Below, piece by piece: positions 5,283-10,433 of a stretch of 10,433 nucleotides of DNA; position 1 is the first letter of the stretch, and every line of letters starts with the position of its first letter. The notes under the pieces are model-generated. The model did not search any database. It had not been told where the DNA came from and worked only from the letters and a program-made list of their open reading frames with translations. Source of the stretch: Gemmatimonadota bacterium. Its GTDB lineage: Bacteria > Gemmatimonadota > Gemmatimonadetes > Gemmatimonadales > GWC2-71-9. The stretch lies in assembly GCA_025360265.1 (NCBI GenBank), contig JANYCP010000348.1, positions 1-10,433 on the forward strand, read 5' to 3'. Both the position numbers and the translations under genes were made by a program.

Positions 5283-6631
5283 CGACCGCCGGCGCCGCGC
5301 CCGCCCTGCGCTGGCGCTTGCGGGCTGCAGCCAGTGTGCCACTCGGGCTTCGGTCCGTCGGCAAGATGACGCACTGCCTCCGCGCCCGAGTGAATCACCG
5401 CCGTCATGTGATCAAAATCGACCTTATCGACATCATCCGACAACTGATGGTAGTCCGTATGCAGGTTGAACGTCGACAGTGTGTGTGCCACGATGCCGCG
5501 ACGCGCGAGACCGATATTGTCGCTGCGTGTGAAGAACGATTGCGTCGGACGAACATCGGGAACGATGGCGATGCCGTACTGCTTGAGCATATCGCCCATC
5601 GTCGACCTTTCGTAGCCCGTGAGCCATGCCTTCCCCGGTCCGCCGGCCAGCGAATCCGGACGTCCGATCATCTCGATCTCGAATCCCGCAACGATCTGGG
5701 TGAGCGGAAACGCCGGATGCGCGATGAACCAGTTGGTGCCGATCAAACCGGTTTCTTCACCGGTCATGTTTGCGAAGACGATGGTCCGCTTCGGCGAACC
5801 AGACTTCTTGAGCAGGCGTGCGATCTCTAGCACAGCCACGGTACCGGCGGCATCATCATCGGCGCCGTTGAATACCGAGTCGCCGCCCGGCGTGGCTGGC
5901 GCGCGCATGCCGAGATGATCGTAGTGAGACAATACCAGGATCACTTCGTTCTTGAGCACCGGATCACTACCCGGAATCATGCCGACAACATTGACGGCGT
6001 TGCGACGACGTTCCATCGGAACCGTGTCGAGATCGGCGAGCGACGGCAGGCGAGTCGGACGCGCGACTGGGGCCTGAGCTCCCCGCCCACCGCCGCCCGG
6101 TGCGCCACCACGCCCCCGACCGCCGACTGGCAACGAATCGATCGTGTCGCCGCGCGCGGCACGGGCCAGATACATCCGCATGAGCGAGTCATACGCGGTC
6201 TTTTGCGCCGGATAGAGCGAGCCACCACGCGAATCGCGCGGCTGGCACGCCTCCGGGTCGGGCGCGCGGGGCGCGGTGATTACCCGCGTACCACCTCGGC
6301 CGCCAGGAACGGGATTGGTATTGCCGCGGCCTGCAGCCGAAGTATCCGCCGGCCGCGGCAACGGCATGAACATCGGTACTCGCTGGTAGAATCCACTATC
6401 GCCAGCGGACACCAAGCCAACCTTCTTCATCTCATTGGCCAGAAAGCGCGCGGCCTTGGTGCTGCCGAGTGTCGCAGTGCCGCGGCCTTCCATTGAGTCG
6501 TGAGCCAGCGATCGCTCGAGCCGTTCGACGTTGGCACGGTCAGCCGCATTCGGTGCCGGTACCGGCTTGAGCTGCGCGGAGAGTGCAGGCGCGGCGAGAA
6601 ATGTCAGCAGGACCAGCGTGCGGTATTTCAC
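5279..6631 (-). CDS. Exported M28-family zinc metallopeptidase
   Basis: A 450-residue protein with a cleavable signal peptide (MKYRTLVLLTFLAAPALSAQ) and a C-terminal M28 peptidase domain, probably an aminopeptidase acting in the periplasm. Metal and catalytic sites are visible in order: H236 and D238 in SHYDHLG, D258 in NGADDDAAG (bridging ligand), E292-E293 in GEETG, E320 in EIEMIGRPD, and H395 in DYHQLSDD. Most M28 enzymes have Asp where E320 is. Between residues 100 and 192 sit Gly/Arg/Pro-rich inserts, and the C-terminus ends in a similar GGRGAGGR tail, so surface loops are low-complexity. The start is a GTG with GGGAG 5 nt upstream. It is 28 nt from the preceding membrane-protein gene and overlaps the TauE-like gene by 4 bp. 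Confidence 0.85.
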   Translation of the reverse strand: MKYRTLVLLTFLAAPALSAQLKPVPAPNAADRANVERLERSLAHDSMEGRGTATLGSTKAARFLANEMKKVGLVSAGDSGFYQRVPMFMPLPRPADTSAAGRGNTNPVPGGRGGTRVITAPRAPDPEACQPRDSRGGSLYPAQKTAYDSLMRMYLARAARGDTIDSLPVGGRGRGGAPGGGGRGAQAPVARPTRLPSLADLDTVPMERRRNAVNVVGMIPGSDPVLKNEVILVLSHYDHLGMRAPATPGGDSVFNGADDDAAGTVAVLEIARLLKKSGSPKRTIVFANMTGEETGLIGTNWFIAHPAFPLTQIVAGFEIEMIGRPDSLAGGPGKAWLTGYERSTMGDMLKQYGIAIVPDVRPTQSFFTRSDNIGLARRGIVAHTLSTFNLHTDYHQLSDDVDKVDFDHMTAVIHSGAEAVRHLADGPKPEWHTGCSPQAPAQGGRGAGGR

Positions 6632-6659
6632 AAATTCTCCCGATGTGTATGTCGCCTCG

Positions 6660-6995
6660 TCACGCAGCGCTCGGTCCCGCGCCGAGGATCATCGAAACGC
6701 CGACAATGCCGAACAACAGCAGTGCCGTGAGTGGTTGGTCAACATTCACCCAGGCGAACGATGCCGCGACGGCGAAACCGCAAAGTCCACCGATCGATGC
6801 GCCGCGGCGGCGTTCGGGATTGAGCCAATCTCGACGCGCCAGGAGCTTCACGGCAAGCAAGATGGCCAGCGTCCCAACCACCACGCTGGCCATGAACGAT
6901 GTCTGGCGCCCGAGCGGTGAGCCCAGCAACCAGCCAAGCGCCACTCCGCAATCGGTGACGATCCAGGCAAAAAGAACGATGCGGAGGATGCGCAT
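6660..6995 (-). CDS. Small four-helix membrane protein, unknown
   Basis: A 111-residue protein with four predicted membrane helices (about 4-24, 33-53, 66-83 and 88-106). A charged loop, LLARRDWLNPERRRG, lies between helices two and three and is probably cytoplasmic by the positive-inside rule. No family motif is recognised. The ATG is 14 nt after the stop of the cupredoxin gene without a Shine-Dalgarno sequence of its own, which suggests coupled translation in one operon. Its stop is 28 nt before the M28 gene. Confidence 0.65.
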   Translation of the reverse strand: MRILRIVLFAWIVTDCGVALGWLLGSPLGRQTSFMASVVVGTLAILLAVKLLARRDWLNPERRRGASIGGLCGFAVAASFAWVNVDQPLTALLLFGIVGVSMILGAGPSAA

Positions 6996-7009
6996 GATGA
7001 ACGCGAAGA

Positions 7010-7846
7010 CTACTGGACCGTGAACTCCTTCACCATCCCGTGCGCCACGTGCGGCTGACCATCCTTTGCATCAGGCGCAAAGCACACCATGGCGTACGTG
7101 CCCGCCCCAAATTCGACCGGGAGGTAATTGACCTGACCCGCCTGCATTCCGGCGACTCCGGTCAGCTGCTCGATCGGCGGTGGACCATCCATCTTCATCG
7201 CCCAGCCAACGAAATCCTGCGCCGTCTTTCCGGCCGCGAGCTTCACCAGAACCATCTCGTGCACTTGCGACCCGGCGTCAACCACAATCTTCATCATGTG
7301 CTTCCCGGTCGTGGGCGGAGTCGACATATCCCATTGGTAGTCCTTCATCGTGACACTGATGTCGGCGACTGGCGCCGGCGTTACCGCGCCAGTTGCCGCC
7401 GTCACGGTCATTGCAGCGACCATTCCCTTCATCACATGCGGCACACCGTCCGGCGATGGAACGGTGCAATACCAGACGTACGTCCCTGGTTGGAGATCGA
7501 TGGCGATCTGGCTCGTCGGTGCACCTGGCGCGGCCAGCGCACCACCCATCCACACAATCCAGCTCGGCGGCGGCCCCTTCGTTTCCTTCATGGCCGCCTG
7601 AAAATCCGCCATCGTCTTGCCGGAATCGAGGCGGGCAATGGCCGCCTGATGCGGTTCCTTGCCGGTGTTCGTGACGTTGAACGTGACCAACGAGGCTGCG
7701 ATCGTCGCCGGTGCAGTCACGGCGAAATCCGCAACGGTGATTTCGGTGGGAATCGTCTTCGCGGCGGGAGTTCCACCGCACCCGGCGAGTGACAGAACAC
7801 CAATGAACGCAACAGGGGTGAGGCATGCGACCAGGCGACGGGTCAT
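7010..7846 (-). CDS. Lipoprotein with two cupredoxin (type-1 copper) domains
   Basis: A 278-residue lipoprotein: a signal ending in the lipobox SLAGC (Cys23), then two homologous domains of about 125 residues. Each has a full set of blue-copper ligands: H66, C127, H137, M142 in the first and H196, C255, H266, M271 in the second. The Cys-to-His gap (9 and 10 residues, with a DG..PH turn) is longer than in plastocyanin or pseudoazurin. Both domains share a GPPP loop and a G-T-Y-x-x-x-C strand, so the gene arose by internal duplication. The likely role is periplasmic electron transfer or copper binding at the membrane surface. GGAG stands 9 nt before the chosen ATG; an ATG 81 nt upstream would put hydrophilic residues before the signal. 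The 90 nt upstream hold TTGGCCAA, two CGGTATT copies and an AT-rich TTTAATTC, but no convincing promoter. Confidence 0.85.
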   Translation of the reverse strand: MTRRLVACLTPVAFIGVLSLAGCGGTPAAKTIPTEITVADFAVTAPATIAASLVTFNVTNTGKEPHQAAIARLDSGKTMADFQAAMKETKGPPPSWIVWMGGALAAPGAPTSQIAIDLQPGTYVWYCTVPSPDGVPHVMKGMVAAMTVTAATGAVTPAPVADISVTMKDYQWDMSTPPTTGKHMMKIVVDAGSQVHEMVLVKLAAGKTAQDFVGWAMKMDGPPPIEQLTGVAGMQAGQVNYLPVEFGAGTYAMVCFAPDAKDGQPHVAHGMVKEFTVQ

Positions 7847-7936
7847 GGCGTCAGGCTCCAGATGAAAAGAATTAAATGTCGGGGACCGCAACACTGGAGA
7901 ATACCGCTTGGCCAATACCGGCGCCACCGCTCGCGA

Positions 7937-8350
7937 TCAGAGTCCGCGAACGGTGATGCTCTGCCCCGCGGCGCCGAGGGCAACCAGTGGTACGCCGAGC
8001 ACGCCACCGATCCACATCCAGGTGGGGTGCGGCAGGGTCATGAGATCGTGGACGATGACGGCGGTGAAGATCGCGGCGAAGATCCAGGTCGCGCCGCGCG
8101 CGTGGGCAATCCGCATCGAGATCCGACTGCCGACGTACGCCGCGAGCAGCCAGCCCGACAAGACCAGCACCAGCGAAGCAAACGGGAATTCGCCACGCTC
8201 AAGGGCGATCTTCACCTGGTCGAGATTTGTCGGGTCGAGCCCCGTCGGCATCGTGACCTGATTTGCCAGCTCCTCGAGCAACCGGACGATGCCGATCGCG
8301 ACGGCACACGCCACGACAATTGCGGTAATTCGCCGGACTGGTGGAGACAT
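7937..8350 (-). CDS. Membrane protein of 137 residues, unknown
   Basis: Four predicted membrane helices (about 7-24, 58-77, 85-105, 110-130). A polar stretch of about 30 residues between the first two (PTGLDPTNLDQVKIALERGE) probably faces the periplasm. An MRIAHARG loop fits the cytoplasmic side. No conserved family motif is recognised. A histidine and prolines lie in the third loop (VHDLMTLPHPTW); they could bind a metal, but this is speculation. The ATG lies 18 nt after the stop of the cytochrome gene, with AGGCGG upstream, so it is co-transcribed and may be the membrane partner of that cytochrome. Confidence 0.65.
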   Translation of the reverse strand: MSPPVRRITAIVVACAVAIGIVRLLEELANQVTMPTGLDPTNLDQVKIALERGEFPFASLVLVLSGWLLAAYVGSRISMRIAHARGATWIFAAIFTAVIVHDLMTLPHPTWMWIGGVLGVPLVALGAAGQSITVRGL

Positions 8351-8368
8351 GGTACCGCCTGGGTTACG

Positions 8369-8873
8369 TCATTTGGCGCCGGCCTCATCGAGGTTCGTGG
8401 CCGGCTTCACCTGGCCGCGATGGCAGGTGGTACAGTTCACGACGGGGTTTGGCCCCTTGAGGTTAGGCACGGCCGGGAGCAGCTCCTGGTTGATCCGCGC
8501 CGCCATCGCCGACATGTCCCGGGCAACCTGCTTCCACGTCGAGTCTTCCCGGTCGTAGTGATTGGGGACGTGGCAGAAGTTGCAAGTCACACCCAGCGAC
8601 CGGCCGTACCCCTGATTCATGACGGCGATCAGGCGTCCCGCCGGGAAGTTCTTCAAGTTGGTCTTGAGGTCGGGCCAGACCGAATCGGCCCGCATCGAGG
8701 CCTTGCTGCCGAGGGAGTCGAGCAGCGCCTTGGCCATGCGATTCCGGGCATCTGCCACAGTATCGGCGGCGGCAGATGCAGTCGCAATGGGCCGGGACGT
8801 ACGTACGCCGGCGGCGGCCAGCGTGGCAGCGTGGCAGCGTGGCAGCGAACAAAGCGGTGAGCGCGAGACGCAT
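8369..8873 (-). CDS. Di-haem c-type cytochrome, frame broken at an 8-bp repeat
   Basis: The haem part belongs with short relatives of the photosynthetic reaction-centre cytochrome c subunit. It has two haem-binding CXXCH motifs, CNFCH (8584-8570) in GVTCNFCHVPNHYD and CTTCH (8434-8420) in VNCTTCHRGQVKP. It would be exported and take electrons in the periplasm. The haem frame has no good start: its first ATG (8914) gives a polar N-terminus. An ATG at 8873, after GTGAGG, opens a typical signal peptide (MRLALTALFAA), but in another frame that stops at 8463 without any haem motif. The two frames meet at three copies of an 8-bp unit. With one copy the protein would begin MRLALTALFAATLAAAG and continue into the haem domain; four copies would also be in frame. 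As written it is off, or translated only by frameshifting. Sequencing error is a real alternative. Confidence 0.75.
8821..8844. repeat. Three tandem copies of GCGTGGCA
   Basis: Perfect 8-bp units occupy 8821-8828, 8829-8836 and 8837-8844, followed by a partial GCG. They lie where the signal peptide of the cytochrome should continue. A unit length not divisible by three means each gain or loss shifts the reading frame. Confidence 0.9.
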
Positions 8874-8896
8874 GCAACCTCACGAAAAAGGGTTGC
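8874..8896 (-). promoter_or_regulatory. Hairpin over the cytochrome ribosome-binding site
   Basis: GCAACC and GGTTGC form a perfect 6-bp stem with an 11-nt loop, ending directly before the ATG at 8873. The Shine-Dalgarno-like GAGG lies at the loop-stem border, so folding would hide part of it. Possibly a translational control element; possibly chance. Confidence 0.35.
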
Positions 8897-8919
8897 TGAA
8901 CGATCACCCTGCACGCCTT

Positions 8920-8939
8920 ACACGAGGTCAGGGTCGTGT
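8920..8939 (-). terminator. Hairpin just after lepB
   Basis: ACACGA and TCGTGT form a perfect 6-bp stem with an 8-nt loop, starting 6 nt beyond the lepB stop. There is no T-tract, and the same bases may carry a poor promoter (CTGACA, 16 bp, TAAGGC) for the cytochrome gene, so the role is uncertain. Confidence 0.35.
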
Positions 8940-8945
8940 CAGGGG

Positions 8946-9683
8946 CTATCTCGGGATATGAAAGATCCTGCTCCACCTCGTCGCCGTGACAAACGGCAGC
9001 GGCCGGTAGCTGCCGGCGTCCCAGCTGTAATAGATGATCACCGGAGTGCCGCGCACATTGCCGCGCGGTACGAATCCCCAGAAGCGCGCGTCGCGTGACA
9101 TGTCGCGATTGTCACCCATCATCCAGAGCGAGTCCTTCGGCACCACGATCGGACCCCATTCGTGCACGTCAGGGAGATAGTGTTCCGGATCGGCACCGAT
9201 ATAGTGGCCGATCTGCAGCGTCCGCATCTGGTTGCGAATCGTCTTGCCCGGATCATCCTGGTCGAGCGAATGCTCGGGTGGGGCGCTCGCCTGGATGTAG
9301 GGCTCCACCATCGCCAGACCGTTGCGATAGAGCACGGCGGCCTTCATTTGCAGCGTGTCGCCTGGCAGGCCAATGAGCCGCTTGACGAGAATCGAATCCT
9401 CGATCGGCGAGATGAACACCACAATGTCACCGTGCTTTGGCTGCCGGAACGCCGGCAAATGCGCGTTGATGAATGGGATCTTGGCGCCGAAGAGGAACTT
9501 GTTGACGAACAGCACGTCGCCCACCATCAACGTCGTTTCCATGCTTGGGCTGGGAATGAAGTAGGCCTGGACCACAAACGTGCTGAGCAGGAGCCAGATA
9601 CCAATTGCCCACGCTGCAGCACGAATCCATTCGAATGTCTTCTTCTTCGCTTTTTCGATTCCGGTTTCCTTCGGTGCGGTCAC
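8946..9683 (-). CDS. lepB: Signal peptidase I
   Basis: A 245-residue type I signal peptidase, which cuts signal peptides from exported proteins at the outer face of the inner membrane. One membrane helix lies at about 20-40. Directly after it, FIPSPSMETTL carries the nucleophile S47; VKRLIGLPGD carries the general-base lysine K101; and the conserved GDNRDMSRDARFWG closes the catalytic core. In that last motif the usual DSR is DAR, a mild substitution. The start is a GTG preceded by GGAGG with 4 nt spacing, a strong ribosome-binding site. It lies 10 nt after the msrA stop, so the two share a transcript. The several signal peptides and lipoproteins in this window are typical clients of the export system, although lipoproteins are cut by a different peptidase. 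Confidence 0.95.
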   Translation of the reverse strand: MTAPKETGIEKAKKKTFEWIRAAAWAIGIWLLLSTFVVQAYFIPSPSMETTLMVGDVLFVNKFLFGAKIPFINAHLPAFRQPKHGDIVVFISPIEDSILVKRLIGLPGDTLQMKAAVLYRNGLAMVEPYIQASAPPEHSLDQDDPGKTIRNQMRTLQIGHYIGADPEHYLPDVHEWGPIVVPKDSLWMMGDNRDMSRDARFWGFVPRGNVRGTPVIIYYSWDAGSYRPLPFVTATRWSRIFHIPR

Positions 9684-9693
9684 GCGCCCTCCA

Positions 9694-10236
9694 CTAGGAA
9701 TACTCCGGCTTCAGGCGCGCCGCATAACTCTGCCGCAGCTTCGCCACCTTCGGCCCGATCGTCGCGGCGCAATATGCATTGTCGGGGTTCCGCTTGAAAT
9801 ACTGCTGGTGATACGCCTCGGCGGGCCAGAACGTCGTCAGCGGCTTCACCTCGGTGACAATCGGTGCGCCGAACACGTCATCGGCAGCAAGCTCGGCCAT
9901 CACCGCCCGTGCAACCGCTTCCTGCGCCGGTGAATTCGTGAAGATCACCGAACGGTACTGCGTGCCGATATCGACGCCCTGAGCATTCAGCGTGGTGGGA
10001 TCGTGAAACGCAAAGAAAAGTTCGATCAGATCGCGGAAAGAGATCTGCGCCGGATCGAACATGACCTGATTCACTTCGGCGTGGCCAGTCGCCCCGGAAC
10101 ACACCTGCTCGTAGGTCGGATTGGGGCGCTGCCCGCCGGCGTAGCCGGACACGACACTCTCCACGCCCTTCAGCCGCTCGAAGACCGACTCGGTGCACCA
10201 GAAACAGCCACCACCAATGGTCAATGTCTCAGTCAT
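9694..10236 (-). CDS. msrA: Peptide-methionine (S)-S-oxide reductase MsrA
   Basis: A 180-residue enzyme that reduces S-methionine sulfoxide in proteins, using reducing power from thioredoxin. The active-site motif GGGCFWCTESVFE has the catalytic C11. The other family signatures are present: SGYAGG, YEQVCSGATGHAE, DPTTLNAQGVDIGTQYRSVIF and YHQQYFKRNPDNAYC. The C-terminal glycine- and cysteine-rich tail of E. coli MsrA is absent, so the resolving cysteine must be another residue, C14 or the Cys in NAYC being candidates. There is no signal peptide, so it acts in the cytoplasm. Its ATG overlaps the stop of the upstream gene in ATGA, and lepB follows after 10 nt. No MsrB domain is fused. Confidence 0.95.
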   Translation of the reverse strand: MTETLTIGGGCFWCTESVFERLKGVESVVSGYAGGQRPNPTYEQVCSGATGHAEVNQVMFDPAQISFRDLIELFFAFHDPTTLNAQGVDIGTQYRSVIFTNSPAQEAVARAVMAELAADDVFGAPIVTEVKPLTTFWPAEAYHQQYFKRNPDNAYCAATIGPKVAKLRQSYAARLKPEYS

Positions 10237-10433
10237 TTGACGTCAAAATCCCAGACAGCAATGAGGCCGGGACCAAAACGCAACTGCGACTTCGGCCCAA
10301 AGCGGTAGGTAGGATTGGCCGGCGCGGCGCGCGTCAGTGCGAACTGCAATTGCTTGACGCCAGCGCCACGATACGGCGGAATGAGGTGGAGGGTGAAACC
10401 GTCGAGCTTGATGGTGGCGCCCTCGCCGTCATG
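10233..10433 (-). CDS. C-terminal part of an unidentified protein
   Basis: An open frame enters from the window edge and encodes 66 residues ending GLIAVWDFDVK before a TGA that overlaps the msrA ATG by 4 bp. The visible part has alternating hydrophobic residues (IKLDGFTLHLIPPYRGAGVK, then LQFALTRA and YRFGPKSQLRFG) that suggest beta-strands. No cysteine or catalytic motif is seen and I recognise no family. High G/C at third codon positions and the overlap support a real gene co-transcribed with msrA and lepB. Confidence 0.6.
   Translation of the reverse strand, partial: HDGEGATIKLDGFTLHLIPPYRGAGVKQLQFALTRAAPANPTYRFGPKSQLRFGPGLIAVWDFDVK

Noticed and set aside
5162..5830. Open frame of 222 codons on the plus strand
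   Set aside because: Antisense to the M28 peptidase and the start of the TauE-like gene, both of which have clear family motifs. No start signal or recognisable domain.
8781..8820. GCC/GGC run and ACGTACGTACG next to the 8-bp repeat as a further tandem repeat
   Set aside because: Only about two and a half ACGT units and a short run of GGC triplets, common in DNA of this composition; a triplet change would not shift the frame.
7862..8860. Long open frame of 332 codons on the plus strand
   Set aside because: It lies opposite the cytochrome and the 137-residue membrane protein, reads as an Arg/His-rich composition typical of antisense of GC-rich genes, and shows no motif. The opposite strand carries CXXCH motifs and membrane helices.

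Overview
The window is GC-rich bacterial DNA with closely packed genes. Short lipoproteins, an M28 peptidase with Gly/Arg-rich inserts, a DUF4440-type lipoprotein and a short di-haem cytochrome of the reaction-centre subunit family suggest an environmental bacterium of the Gemmatimonadota or a similar phylum. This placement is inferred from gene style; no marker gene is present. There is no rRNA, tRNA, CRISPR array or insertion sequence, and no gene-free stretch above 300 bases.

Left part (1-3961). A G-quadruplex-capable tract and a promoter overlapped by two palindromic TGATRTCA boxes precede an SPFH-domain membrane protein and a tightly linked 55-residue ribbon-helix-helix DNA-binding protein. 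Convergent to these is a phosphonatase-like HAD hydrolase, which is divergent from a small lipoprotein. Next come a divergent small ferredoxin and a full-length Ada-type methyltransferase/regulator. Both have a TANNNT hexamer ending exactly 7 nt before the ATG, as expected for leaderless mRNAs. An inverted array of GTCGTTG-like heptamers around a GC-rich hairpin separates ada from the next, convergent gene.

Right part (3962-10433). Every gene is on the minus strand. In transcription order they are: an unidentified partial gene; msrA (methionine sulfoxide repair, 4-bp overlap with the gene before it); lepB (signal peptidase I); a di-haem c-type cytochrome; a 137-residue membrane protein; a lipoprotein with two complete type-1 copper sites; a 111-residue membrane protein; an M28 metallopeptidase; a TauE/SafE permease (4-bp overlap with the peptidase); and a DUF4440/NTF2-like lipoprotein with its own promoter. 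The cytochrome and cupredoxin could form a periplasmic electron-transfer set, but this rests only on gene order.

The most notable observation is in the cytochrome. Its signal peptide and its haem-binding part are in different frames, and three tandem copies of an 8-bp unit lie exactly at the junction. One or four copies would restore a continuous reading frame, so the locus is phase-variable, recently broken or mis-assembled.
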